A stretch of 64,000 bases of DNA from contig NZ_LPWG01000013.1 in the NCBI RefSeq assembly GCF_001723285.1, positions 310,001-374,000 of the forward strand. The letters run 5' to 3'. Of this stretch, positions 6,759-17,403 are shown in pieces. A program made the position numbers and the translations under genes. The notes below the pieces were generated by a model that did no database searches, was not told where the DNA came from, and saw nothing but the letters and a program-made list of their open reading frames with translations. Positions within the stretch are counted from its first letter, which is position 1, and every line of letters starts with the position of its first letter. The DNA comes from Methyloceanibacter methanicus (GTDB lineage Bacteria > Pseudomonadota > Alphaproteobacteria > Rhizobiales > Methyloligellaceae).

Positions 6759-9700
6759 TCAGCCGGCGGTCTGCGGCCGGTCCGCGCGGTCTTGGCGTTT
6801 CGCCCGGCGCCCGGCGCGGCCGCGCCACCACTCCGAAACGTTGTCGCCCAACATCAGCAGGCACGGCGTCAGCAAGAGCGTAAGAATCGTCGCGAAGGTC
6901 AGACCGCCGGCAATGGAACTGGAGAGCTGCGTCCACCATTGCGTCGAGGGCGCGCCGATCGAGACATCCTGACCGATGATGTCGATGCTGATGGCGAAGA
7001 CCATGGGAACGAGCCCCAAGACGGTCGTGATGGAGGTCAGGAGAACGGGGCGGACACGCTGGGCGGCGGTCCTCAGGATCGCCTCTTGCGCCGGCAGACC
7101 CTGCGATCTCAGGTCGTTATACGTATCGATCAGGACGATATTGTTGTTCACGACGATGCCGGCAAGCGCGATGATGCCGATCCCGCACATCACAATGCCG
7201 AAGGGCTGATCGGTCGCAAGCAGACCGATCATGACACCGGCCGTCGAGAAGACGATCGCACTCAGCACCAGGGCTGTCTGATAGAAGCTGTTGAACTGGG
7301 TCACCAGGATCGCAACCATCAAGAAGATGGCGATGAAGAAGGCCGAGATGAGGAAATTGGCCGCCTCGCGCTGATCCTCGTCCTGCCCTTTGAACCGCAA
7401 GGATACGGCGGGGTCGATGTCCATGTCCGCGACCGCGGCCTTGAGCTTGCGTACTTGCTCGTCGACCAGGATACCTTCGGCAACGTCAGCCTTGATTTCG
7501 AGGACACGGCGGGCGTCGGTGCGCTTGAGGAAACCCGTCTTCTGCGCGGGCTCGAAGTGCACGAAATTGCCGATCGGGACCTGACCCTTTTCCGTCGTCA
7601 AGCGCAGGCGGTCCAGTTGCTCGAGGTTGCGCTCGGCGAACGGCATGCGCAGCCGAATTTCCACCTCTTCGTCGGCATCGTCGGGCCGGTACTCGGCCAC
7701 GAAGAGTCCGTTGGTGACCATGCTCACGACTTGGCCGATGAGGGTGATATCCGCGCCCTGCCGCGCGGCTCTCTCCCGGTCGACCTTCAGGCGCCACTCG
7801 ATGCCGGGCAGGGGACGGCTGTCTTGAACGTCGACAAAGCCTCCGATTTGATCCATCTGTGTACGGAGTTGTTCGACGACCCCGGTCATCTTCTTCGGGT
7901 CTCGCGAGGTCACCAGAAGTTCGAGCGGCTTCCCGGCCGAGGGGCCGGCTTCCTGTTTGCGAACTTCCAGGATGACCCCGGGGATGTCGGCGGTGCGCTT
8001 GCGGACCTCTTGGAGAACCTCCGAGGAGCGGGGGCGGTTGCGCCAATTCTTCATTTCGAACTGGACGACGCCGATGACGTCTTCGGCCATCTCGTTCTGC
8101 GACGGTCCCGCGCCCGAGCCGATGGTTCTCGCGTAGACCGCGTCGAAATAAGGCATTGTCAGCAGGCGCGCCTCGACCTTGCGGACGATGGCGTCCATTT
8201 CCGTGATGGACAGGTCGCCACGGGCGCGGACTTGAACCTGACCGATATCCTGATCGACATCGGGGAAGAACTCCACGCCGCGTCCAAACAGGCCGAACGC
8301 GACATATGTTCCGATCAGGAGCGTCACCGCGACGCCCAGAACCTTGGCGGGGTGCGCGAGCAGCCCTTCCAGCGTTCGAAGATAGGCGCCGGCCATCCCG
8401 CCGATCTTGCCGAGATCGCCGTCTTCGGCGGCCCGGATGGCCTCCAGCAGGTGCGTGTTGCTCTTGTCGGCGGAGCCGATGAGGCCGCCAAGCACCGGAA
8501 TGAATACAAGAGCCATCGCCAACGAGGCGGCAAGCGTCACGAGGACCGTGATCGGCAAGAACTTCATGAACTCACCGACAATGCCGGGCCAGAACAGCAA
8601 TGGCAGGAACACGGCCAGCGTCGTGGCGGTGGACGCGGTGATCGGCCAGGCCATGCGTTTGGCGGCTTCCGCGTAGGCGCGCTTGGGAGCGTGACCTTCC
8701 AGCATCTTGCGATCGGCCAGCTCGGTCGTGACGATCGCGCCATCCACAAGCATGCCGACGACAAGGATCAGGCTGAACAGGACGACGATGTTCAGGGTGA
8801 GACCGATCCACGAGATGGCGAGAATGCCGGCGAGAAACGAGCCGGGGATCGCCAGTCCGACCAGGATGGCCGGCCGCACGCCGATCGCGGCGACAATCAC
8901 GATCATCACGAGGGCAATCGCGGCGAGCACGTTGTTCTGAAGGTCGGCGAGGATGTCGCGGATCTGCTTCGACTTGTCCTGCATGTAGCTGACTTCGACG
9001 CCCACGGGCCAGTTGGCCTGCTCCTCGGCGACGATGGCGCGCACCTCTTCGATGGTCTCGACGATATTGGCGCCAACGCGCTTCTTGACCTCCAGGGCCA
9101 AAGCCGGATTGCCGCCGACCCGTGCGAAGCCTTGCGGGTCTTTGAAAGTCCTCCGGATGGAGGCGACGTCGCTGAATTTCACGACCGTGTCGCCGACGAC
9201 CTTGACGGGCAGACTGAAGATGTCCTGGACGTCTTCGAGGACGCCGGGAACCTTGAGCACCATGCGCCCGGCGACGGACTCCATGGCGCCCGCCGCGACA
9301 AGCCGGTTGTTGCGCGCGACGGTGTTGGAAATGTCGGCGAAGGAGATGTTGTAGGTCTCGAGCGTCATCGGATCGACGACGATTTCCAGCAGCTCCTCCC
9401 GGTCGCCGCCGATATCGACATCGAGCACGCCGCTCAGACCTTCGATCTTGTCCCGGAGATCGCGGGCGATGCGCACGAGCGTGCGTTCGGGGACGTTTCC
9501 GGACAACCCGACCGTGATCACGGGGAAGAGCGCGATGTTGACCTCGTTGACGCGGGGTTCGTCGGTTTCGAGCGGCAACTCCGCCCGCGCGATGTCCACC
9601 TTCTCCCGCACGTCCTCGAGCGCCTTGTTGGAATCGAATCCGGCGTAGAATTCAAGCGTTATGGAGCCATAGCCTTCGCTCGCCATGGAGCGCATCTCCT

Positions 9701-9935
9701 TGATGCCCTCGATGGACTTGAGCTCCTTCTCCATCGGGCGCACGAGGAGCCGCTCGGAGTCCTCAGGCGAGATCCCCTCATAGGTCAGCGACACGTAGAT
9801 GATGGGAATCTGAATATCCGGATCGGCTTCTTTCGGGATGGTCGTGTAGGCGATCGCGCCCGTCACGACGATCATGACGAACGCGAGGACAACGGTGCGT
9901 GTGCGTTCGAACGCCGCGTCGATGAGCGCATTCAT
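6759..9935 (-). CDS. RND efflux transporter, inner-membrane permease
   Basis: 1058 residues with the AcrB-family layout: TM1 at the N-terminus, porter domain, a block of TM helices near 330-500, second porter domain, and a final TM block. The TM4 proton-relay segment reads VGMLVDGAIVTTE, so only one of the two acidic residues of AcrB (Asp-Asp) is present; the second is Gly. The N-terminus MNALIDAAFERTRTV and IPKEADPDIQIP resemble the AcrB/D/F group often annotated as multidrug. It overlaps the upstream MFP gene by 4 bases (ATGA), showing translational coupling. No outer-membrane channel gene lies nearby, so a shared TolC is inferred. Substrate unknown. Confidence 0.93.
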   Translation of the reverse strand: MNALIDAAFERTRTVVLAFVMIVVTGAIAYTTIPKEADPDIQIPIIYVSLTYEGISPEDSERLLVRPMEKELKSIEGIKEMRSMASEGYGSITLEFYAGFDSNKALEDVREKVDIARAELPLETDEPRVNEVNIALFPVITVGLSGNVPERTLVRIARDLRDKIEGLSGVLDVDIGGDREELLEIVVDPMTLETYNISFADISNTVARNNRLVAAGAMESVAGRMVLKVPGVLEDVQDIFSLPVKVVGDTVVKFSDVASIRRTFKDPQGFARVGGNPALALEVKKRVGANIVETIEEVRAIVAEEQANWPVGVEVSYMQDKSKQIRDILADLQNNVLAAIALVMIVIVAAIGVRPAILVGLAIPGSFLAGILAISWIGLTLNIVVLFSLILVVGMLVDGAIVTTELADRKMLEGHAPKRAYAEAAKRMAWPITASTATTLAVFLPLLFWPGIVGEFMKFLPITVLVTLAASLAMALVFIPVLGGLIGSADKSNTHLLEAIRAAEDGDLGKIGGMAGAYLRTLEGLLAHPAKVLGVAVTLLIGTYVAFGLFGRGVEFFPDVDQDIGQVQVRARGDLSITEMDAIVRKVEARLLTMPYFDAVYARTIGSGAGPSQNEMAEDVIGVVQFEMKNWRNRPRSSEVLQEVRKRTADIPGVILEVRKQEAGPSAGKPLELLVTSRDPKKMTGVVEQLRTQMDQIGGFVDVQDSRPLPGIEWRLKVDRERAARQGADITLIGQVVSMVTNGLFVAEYRPDDADEEVEIRLRMPFAERNLEQLDRLRLTTEKGQVPIGNFVHFEPAQKTGFLKRTDARRVLEIKADVAEGILVDEQVRKLKAAVADMDIDPAVSLRFKGQDEDQREAANFLISAFFIAIFLMVAILVTQFNSFYQTALVLSAIVFSTAGVMIGLLATDQPFGIVMCGIGIIALAGIVVNNNIVLIDTYNDLRSQGLPAQEAILRTAAQRVRPVLLTSITTVLGLVPMVFAISIDIIGQDVSIGAPSTQWWTQLSSSIAGGLTFATILTLLLTPCLLMLGDNVSEWWRGRAGRRAKRQDRADRPQTAG

Positions 9936-11077
9936 TGGGCTGTCGTCGGCTCGTCGGAACGGCCTGCCGTCAGGTCCACCGATACGCCGGTCGAACTGGC
10001 GATGCCGCTGCTGTTATCTTCGTCGGCCACTTGCACCTTCTCGCCGGTCTGCACGTAGCCGTGCCCCAACGTGATGATGCGCGCCTTCGTGGGCAAGCCC
10101 GTAACCCAGGCCCCGTTGACATCCGACATGACGATGGTCGCCTCGTGGAATTCAACCCGGTCCTTGTCGTCGACCGTCTTGACCCCGAGCGCGCCGGCCT
10201 CGTTCAGAGACAGGTCGGCCGGCGACAGAAAATGCGCCAACACCGACCCGGTGGGGATCGTCGCTTCGGCACTGATGCCGGACGGTATGGCGCCGTCCGC
10301 GTTGGGCAGTTCGATTTCGACCCGAAATGTCCGGGTCCCTTGGTCCGCGCGGGCGGCGATGTACCGGATCTTGCCCTGACGCTCCTGGCCGGTCGCGAAG
10401 CTCACGGACGCGCTCTGACCGACCCGGAGATCGGTGATCTTTTGCTGGGTAATCTGAACGCTGACGACGAGAGGGTGGTTGTCGACGATCGTTGCGATCT
10501 CGCCGTTGGTGTCCACATAGGCGCCGAGTTCGACGGGGACCGACAGGACGTCGCCCTCGAACGGCGCCTTGATCTCAAGGCGCTCGAACTCGATCAGCGC
10601 TTCTTCCAGCTCGGCCTTCGCAGTCTGTAGCGACGAGTAGATCTGATCGGACTGTCTCTGGGTCTGGTAGCCCTTCTTGCCGAGGGCCTGGGCGGCATCG
10701 TAAGCGCTCTGCTGCTCGCGCACGCGCGCCTTTGCCCGCGCGATCCGCGCCTCGCGGTCATTCTCTTCCAGGCGAACGATGACGTCGCCGGCGGCCACGG
10801 CGCTGCCTTCGTCGGCCAGGATCTCGGCCACCTGTCCCATGGTCTCGGCGCGCACGGTTACAGTCCTGTTCGGCTCCGCTTGCCCTTGGGCGACGATGAC
10901 CTGGGCTACGGGCTTTGCCTCTTGCGTCCGAACGGAAACCGTCATGGCGGGAAGCGTCTTCGCGTCTTCGGGCGCCGTCGCGACCTCCTTTCCGGCGGTT
11001 CGCAAGACATAGCCGCCGAGCACCCACGCGGTGAGTGCCAAGGCCAGGACTGCAGCGATGATGTATGACTTCTTCAA
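9932..11077 (-). CDS. RND efflux membrane fusion protein (HlyD/AcrA family)
   Basis: 381 residues: one N-terminal membrane segment (IIAAVLALALTAWVLGGYV), a lipoyl half-motif (VTVRAETMGQVAEILADEGSAV...GDVIVRLE), a helical hairpin at about 125-165, the second lipoyl half (IKAPFEGDVLSVPVELGAYV), then beta-barrel and membrane-proximal domains. It links the permease to an outer-membrane channel. The start is TTG at 11077: the frame is closed by a stop just upstream and GAGG lies upstream. It is the first gene of the two-gene pump and follows the regulator at 11121-11627 on the same strand, 43 bases away. Confidence 0.92.
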   Translation of the reverse strand: MKKSYIIAAVLALALTAWVLGGYVLRTAGKEVATAPEDAKTLPAMTVSVRTQEAKPVAQVIVAQGQAEPNRTVTVRAETMGQVAEILADEGSAVAAGDVIVRLEENDREARIARAKARVREQQSAYDAAQALGKKGYQTQRQSDQIYSSLQTAKAELEEALIEFERLEIKAPFEGDVLSVPVELGAYVDTNGEIATIVDNHPLVVSVQITQQKITDLRVGQSASVSFATGQERQGKIRYIAARADQGTRTFRVEIELPNADGAIPSGISAEATIPTGSVLAHFLSPADLSLNEAGALGVKTVDDKDRVEFHEATIVMSDVNGAWVTGLPTKARIITLGHGYVQTGEKVQVADEDNSSGIASSTGVSVDLTAGRSDEPTTAQ

Positions 11078-11120
11078 GGCTGAAGCCTCACTCGTTAATT
11101 TGGTGACCTGCTGCTTCCGA

Positions 11121-11627
11121 CTACGGGGACGGCCTTACGCCGTCCCGCTTCTGCTTCGTCGAACCCTGTGTCTCCGCATCCCACGCATCGATGACATTCA
11201 AGAAGCTCTCCGTGAGCGCCTCGTAAAAGGCATCGAGTTCCTGGAGCCGCTCTTGGGCGTCCGCCATCCCCTCCGGTAGCGCGTCCCGCGTGCTCTCGAT
11301 CACGTCGCGCGCGCGGCGCATCCGCCGAACCACCCCGCGCAAGATGCGCGCATAGGGCTGCTGGCCCAGCCTGAAATAGTCCTGCCGGTCACCGGGCTTT
11401 GCGTGTCGCACGATGACACCGAGATCCTCCAAGAGCCGCGTGTTGGTACTGATGCTCGCGCGACTGACGCTCAGACGTTCCGCCAGCTGTGTCAGGCTGA
11501 ACGGTCCCTCATGCATGATCATGAGGCCCACAATGTGGCCGGCAATGCGCGGCAGACCCTCCGACTGGATGATCAGGCCCATCTGCTCGACGAATTCCGA
11601 GATCGCTTTGTCCGCTGTATCAGGCAT
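11121..11627 (-). CDS. GbsR/MarR-type transcriptional regulator
   Basis: 168 residues. A winged-helix domain covers about 20-95, with the recognition region SLTQLAERLSVSRASISTN and a wing (VIVRHAKPGDRQDYFRL). A helical C-terminal part probably dimerises. The sequence fits the GbsR group (MarR-like). It heads the minus-strand group regulator-MFP-permease, so it most likely represses the pump and itself. The perfect palindrome at 11642-11681, 14 bases upstream of its start codon, is the obvious operator. The inducing ligand is unknown. Confidence 0.86.
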   Translation of the reverse strand: MPDTADKAISEFVEQMGLIIQSEGLPRIAGHIVGLMIMHEGPFSLTQLAERLSVSRASISTNTRLLEDLGVIVRHAKPGDRQDYFRLGQQPYARILRGVVRRMRRARDVIESTRDALPEGMADAQERLQELDAFYEALTESFLNVIDAWDAETQGSTKQKRDGVRPSP

Positions 11628-11641
11628 GCCGAACAGGTAGG

Positions 11642-11681
11642 TTGTTTAGTTTGTTCAGTCAAGACTGAACAAACTAAACAA
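11642..11681. promoter_or_regulatory. Perfect 40-bp palindromic operator
   Basis: The left arm TTGTTTAGTTTGTTCAGTC (11642-11660) and right arm GACTGAACAAACTAAACAA (11663-11681) are exact inverted repeats around AA. Each arm contains two near-identical 9-mers (TTGTTTAGT, TTGTTCAGT), so four half-sites are present, enough for two stacked dimers. It lies just upstream of the GbsR/MarR-type gene and 174 bases upstream of pccA, which is divergent. Confidence 0.78.
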
Positions 11682-11855
11682 AGCCTGTTGCCCAAGCGGG
11701 GGAAGAGGCGGAGGGATCGTGAGATTGCGCCGTGGCCGAGCCGCTGTGAGGCGCTGCAAGGCGCTGCCCGGAGCCGCAGAATAGGCTCTCTGGCTAGTTT
11801 ACTCGCCACGCGCTTCCCTCTAGAAAGCCTGGACGAATTTTTGGGCTGGGGACCG

Positions 11856-13877
<2,022 letters not shown>

Positions 13878-13887
13878 GAGCGCGGGC

Positions 13888-14178
13888 GTGACGCCGCCTG
13901 GCACCAAGACCGTCACCGTTCGCATCGAAGGCCGCGTGCAGGGCGTCTATTACCGCGCCTGGACGGAGCAGATCGCGCGCCGCCTCGATCTCGATGGCTG
14001 GGTCCGCAATCGCCGGGACGGGAGCGTCGAGGCGGTGTTTTCAGGGCCCGCGCTGCAGGTGGACGAGATGCTCCGCCGCTGTGCCGAAGGGCCGCCCGAC
14101 GCCCGGGTCACCAATGTCGTTGTGACGGATGAAGGCGGGGCGCCGCCCTCCGGGTTCCAGGTCTTGCCGACGCATTAG
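13888..14178 (+). CDS. acyP: Acylphosphatase
   Basis: 96 residues, the normal size for the family. It hydrolyses acyl phosphates. The signature GRVQGVYYRAW near residue 16 supplies the phosphate-binding loop and Arg, and GWVRNRRDGSVEAVFSG supplies the catalytic Asn. It starts at GTG 13888, 10 bases after pccA, and is probably cotranscribed with it. It is convergent with lipB. Confidence 0.92.
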   Translation: MTPPGTKTVTVRIEGRVQGVYYRAWTEQIARRLDLDGWVRNRRDGSVEAVFSGPALQVDEMLRRCAEGPPDARVTNVVVTDEGGAPPSGFQVLPTH

Positions 14179-14182
14179 TCTT

Positions 14183-14205
14183 GCCCGCACGTCGGTCCGG
14201 CGGGC
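14183..14205. terminator. Short stem-loop between acyP and lipB
   Basis: GCCCGC (14183-14188) can pair with GCGGGC (14200-14205) around an 11-base loop in the gap between the two convergent genes. There is no T tract, so the terminator call is tentative. Confidence 0.35.
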
Positions 14206-14880
14206 TCACGCTGTCCCGCCCAGTCCGAACACCTGCGCGAAGCTTGCCCGCAGGGCCGCATCGACGCAGGTCATCTCGGCCTCGGCGCCGAGCGCCTCCA
14301 GGCTCGTCACCGGTGTGCCGTGGAGGCCGCACGGCACGATGCCCGAGAAATGGTCGAGGTCGGGGTTAACGTTCAGGCTGACGCCATGGAACGTGACCCA
14401 GCGGCGGACGCGGATGCCGATCGATGCGATCTTGGCCTCGTCCACGAATATCCCGACCGCACCGTCCCGGCGTTCTCCCGCGACGCCGAGCGCCGCCAGG
14501 GTGGCGATCAGCCAATCTTCCAGCGCCGCCACGAAGGCCCGCACGTCGCGCCCGCGCCGATTGAGGTCGAGCATGACATAGGCCACGCGCTGGCCGGGCC
14601 CGTGATAGGTGTAACGGCCGCCGCGCCCGGCTACGTGGATCGGGAAGCGGTCCGGATCCACGAGCTCTGCCCGGTCCGCGCTCGTGCCCGCCGTATAGAG
14701 AGGCGGGTGTTCGAGCAGCCATACGCATTCGCCCGCGCGCCCCGCGGCGATGGCGTCCGCGCGGGCCTGCATGAAGGCCAGACCTGCCTCGTAAGGGACG
14801 GGCGCGGGTGCCACGATCCACTCCAAAGGCGCGGGGGCTTCGGCAGAAGGCGCAAATTGGGGCTCGAGCGAGGGTCTCAT
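14206..14880 (-). CDS. lipB: Octanoyltransferase LipB
   Basis: 224 residues. It transfers octanoyl from acyl carrier protein to the lipoyl domains of 2-oxoacid dehydrogenases and GcvH, the first step of lipoate synthesis. Visible motifs are [21 protein letters not shown] (substrate loop), [17 protein letters not shown] with the catalytic Lys, and GIVPCGLHG with the nucleophilic Cys. The length and the ATG start at 14880 are standard. Confidence 0.95.
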   Translation of the reverse strand: MRPSLEPQFAPSAEAPAPLEWIVAPAPVPYEAGLAFMQARADAIAAGRAGECVWLLEHPPLYTAGTSADRAELVDPDRFPIHVAGRGGRYTYHGPGQRVAYVMLDLNRRGRDVRAFVAALEDWLIATLAALGVAGERRDGAVGIFVDEAKIASIGIRVRRWVTFHGVSLNVNPDLDHFSGIVPCGLHGTPVTSLEALGAEAEMTCVDAALRASFAQVFGLGGTA

Positions 14881-15018
14881 CGTCCCGCCATCTTAAGGCA
14901 AACCGCTGCCCGGCAAACCTTGCACCAAAGGGGCAGGTTTGCTAATTCAGCGCACCGAAACGAAACGGTTCGCCTGGACTAGCCGATTGGCATGGCTGGG
15001 CGGCTTTCGGAACATCTT

Positions 15019-15105
15019 GCGGTCGTGGCGGAATTGGTAGACGCGCAGCGTTGAGGTCGCTGTGGGGTAACTCCCGTGGAAGTTCGAGTCTTCTCGACCG
15101 CACCA
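15019..15105 (+). tRNA. tRNA-Leu (anticodon GAG)
   Basis: This is an 87-nt tRNA with CCA encoded. Acceptor stem GCGGTCG pairs with CGACCGC; the anticodon stem CAGCG/CGCTG encloses loop TTGAGGT with GAG at 15053-15055. A long variable arm (GTGGGGTAACTCCC) marks it as class II, consistent with leucine. The T-arm contains GTTCGAGTC. It reads CUC and CUU codons. Confidence 0.97.
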
Positions 15106-15422
15106 ACACTCATCCCAATCAGAGATCACAAACCGGCCTTCGCGGGTGGAGTTGCGCGCTTCCAAGAGAGGGCCGAAGTGCGCTGGCATGGCCATAGGGT
15201 CGGTCCAAGATCCTCAGCGCACTTTGCCGGATAACGTCAGTATGTCGGGCAAAGGCCTCCTTGCGACCAATCCTTTTCTTCGCGTGCCATTGTGCTATCT
15301 GGTCCTGTTGATCGGGCCTAAAGAGTCTCTCGTCAGGGCAAAAGGGCCATCCACGTGCAACGCCGCTCGGCAGGTTCAATCGATGCGATCGCTCCCGGCA
15401 TTGAATCTTGAAGTAGCGAAGA
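15106..15422. other. 317-bp gap after tRNA-Leu, no gene recognised
   Basis: Open frames cross it but lack a plausible start and are shadows of the following channel gene. It should contain the tRNA terminator and the channel promoter; I cannot point to clear boxes. Confidence 0.45.
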
Positions 15423-16526
15423 ATGACGAAGCATGCCTGCCTCGCCGCACTCCTGGCGGCGATTTCCATTTGTGGCCTATCGACCGCTATGGCACAGCCC
15501 GCGGCCGAGCCCGTGACCGACGTCTCTCAAGCGGCATCAAATCCCGCCTCAGTTTTGGGGCCTCCGACGGAAGACGGTCCGGTCCTGGTTCGGGCCAGCT
15601 TCGAGTTCCATGACATCGATGAAATCAGCGAAGAGAACGAGTCCTTCGAATTCACAGGTGTTCTAACGCTAGCGTGGCAAGACAAAAGACAGGCCTTCGA
15701 CCCCGCCGCCGCAGGGGTAAGCGAAAAGGTTTACCAAGGCGACTATCAGTTCAACGAACTCGCTCCGAGCTGGTTTCCCCAAGTTGTTCTTGTCAACAGT
15801 TCCGACTCGTTCGAACAGCAAGGGGTCGTGCTCCGCGTGCAGCCGGACGGGACCCAGATCCTCAAGACGAAGCTGCTGGCCGTTGCCAAAACGAAATTCA
15901 ACTTGAGGCGTTACCCGTTCGACAAACAACGGTTGGAGGCTGTTTTCGAGGTCTTGGGATTCGACGACAACCAGGTTGTGCTGGAGGTGGACCCGCAGGC
16001 TCCCGTTTCGGCGGGCAAATTGTGGGTGCCTCAATGGATCATCGCCGGTGTCAGTATGTCCGTCCGGCCCCACGCTGCATCCCATTCCGGCGGCCGGGAT
16101 ATCGAGTCCGCGCTCATAGCCAGCGTGGACGTGGAGCGAAAGCCGTTCTACGTCAGCCGCCTCGTCATCCTCCCTCTCATCGTGATTGTACTCCTCTCCT
16201 TTTCAGTTTTCTGGATGGATCGAGCCTCGCTGGGCGATCGGATCAGCGTCTCGTTCATCGGGATCCTGACCGCCGTCGCCTACCAAGTGGTGATGAACGA
16301 CATCTTGCCCCGGATTGCCTACCCCACGTGGATCAACGCCTTCTTGAATGTCAGCTTCCTACTGATGGTTGGAACGGTCATCATAAACCTCGTGGTGGGC
16401 AGGCTTGATAAGCGTGGAAAGCACGACGTATCGCATCGTGTCGATCTCCTGTGCCGGTGGATTTTTCCGCTTTCCTATTTCGGGCTCATCCTGATCTTGT
16501 TTGGAGTGGCCTTCCTGCTCTACTAG
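15423..16526 (+). CDS. Prokaryotic pentameric ligand-gated ion channel (Cys-loop receptor family)
   Basis: 367 residues: signal peptide (about 1-24), an extracellular beta-sandwich (about 55-243) and four TM helices (about 245-265, 272-292, 305-327, 345-366). The Pro-loop reads FNLRRYPFDKQRLEAVFEV. This is the conserved aromatic/Pro/Asp motif of the family, without the flanking Cys pair, as in other bacterial members such as GLIC and ELIC. TM2 (DRISVSFIGILTAVAYQVV) would line the pore; the hydroxyl residues near its start are typical of cation channels, but selectivity is not certain. ATG 15423 starts the signal peptide. No partner gene is evident. The ligand is unknown; GLIC is proton gated. 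Confidence 0.9.
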   Translation: MTKHACLAALLAAISICGLSTAMAQPAAEPVTDVSQAASNPASVLGPPTEDGPVLVRASFEFHDIDEISEENESFEFTGVLTLAWQDKRQAFDPAAAGVSEKVYQGDYQFNELAPSWFPQVVLVNSSDSFEQQGVVLRVQPDGTQILKTKLLAVAKTKFNLRRYPFDKQRLEAVFEVLGFDDNQVVLEVDPQAPVSAGKLWVPQWIIAGVSMSVRPHAASHSGGRDIESALIASVDVERKPFYVSRLVILPLIVIVLLSFSVFWMDRASLGDRISVSFIGILTAVAYQVVMNDILPRIAYPTWINAFLNVSFLLMVGTVIINLVVGRLDKRGKHDVSHRVDLLCRWIFPLSYFGLILILFGVAFLLY

Positions 16527-16531
16527 GCCCG

Positions 16532-16550
16532 GCGCGCGGAAGGCGCGCCA
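16532..16550. terminator. GC-rich hairpin after the ion-channel gene
   Basis: GGCGCGC (16532-16538) pairs with GCGCGCC (16544-16550) around GGAAG, five bases after the channel stop codon. It faces the convergent dehalogenase gene. The T tract is missing. Confidence 0.45.
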
Positions 16551-16582
16551 GGGGATAGGCGCTGTTCGGCCGGAAGCGGACC

Positions 16583-17264
16583 TTAAGCGTGTCTCGCGTC
16601 GGTCCCGATGATCCGCTCGGCCACGCGCTCCATGGTCGTTCCTGGATCTCCGGACGGCGGTAGAGCGGGTTGTAAGGGGCGCCGGTGCGGTCGAGATAGG
16701 CCGCCTGCATGCCGGCGACCATGGCGCCGTGCGTATCCCAATCGTGCGCGGCCACGAGACGTAACGCACCGATGGGCCGGTCGAGACGGGCGGCGGCAAA
16801 CGCGTAAACCTTGGGGTCGGGTTTGAAGCTGCCGGCTCCTCGACGGAGATCACCGCATCGAAGCTTCCGGTCAGCCCGGAGTTCGCGATCTGCCTGCTGA
16901 TGAGGTCCAGTGACGAGTTGGAGAAGGCCACCGTCCGATAGCCGCGCGACCGCAACCGGGCCAGGGCCGGCGCAACGTCCGCATGCGGTGCGAGATTCGC
17001 GAAGGCCCCAAGGAGGTCCGACCGATCCTTCTCACCGATCATGCGTCTGTGAAGGCTGGCGAGCCGGTCCAGCGTCAGACCGGCCAACTCGGCGAATCCG
17101 GTCCTCACGCCGGTCAGCGCGCAAACGGTGGAGCCGTGCAGCAACATGGCAAACCACGTGGATGCCACGGCCGGGTCCCCGAAGATGCCTGCGAATTTCG
17201 GCCTGAGGGCCGTGAGGTCGAGGACCGTCTCATTGATGTCGAACAGCACGGTGTCGCGTGGCAC
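16583..17264 (-). pseudogene. Haloacid dehalogenase, type II (two frameshifts)
   Basis: The N-terminal frame has the HAD nucleophile motif (TVLFDINETVLDL) and SNSSLDLI. At about 16832 the frame breaks: adding one G after GAGGAG restores SVEEAGSFKPDPKVY and then AAHDWDTHGAMVAGM. At about 16640 a second one-base loss separates PEIQ from TTMERVAERIIGTDARHA and the stop at 16583. With both repaired the product is about 225 residues, the normal size for 2-haloacid dehalogenases, which hydrolyse 2-haloalkanoates. The motifs are otherwise intact, so the breaks may be sequencing errors. Confidence 0.85.
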
Positions 17265-17403
17265 GTGTCCCCCTCCTATGGGCGTCAGCCGACACTACCT
17301 GCGTTTTGCCCTCGCGTCCGCTCGCAGCGTATCGGCAAACGAGCCGTGAGGCCGCGTCGGCGCGGACGGCGCTGCGGGGATTTCGATGTCGGGGAGGGAG
17401 GTC

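Noticed and set aside
6681..10058. 1125-codon open frame on the plus strand
   Set aside because: It is the antisense of the RND permease; the product is His/Asp/Arg-rich with no domain, a normal effect of high GC. The minus frame has full AcrB-family motifs.
16359..16582. C-terminal extension of the dehalogenase frame over the ion-channel end
   Set aside because: It is out-of-frame text after the first break; the true end is recovered in another frame at 16583.
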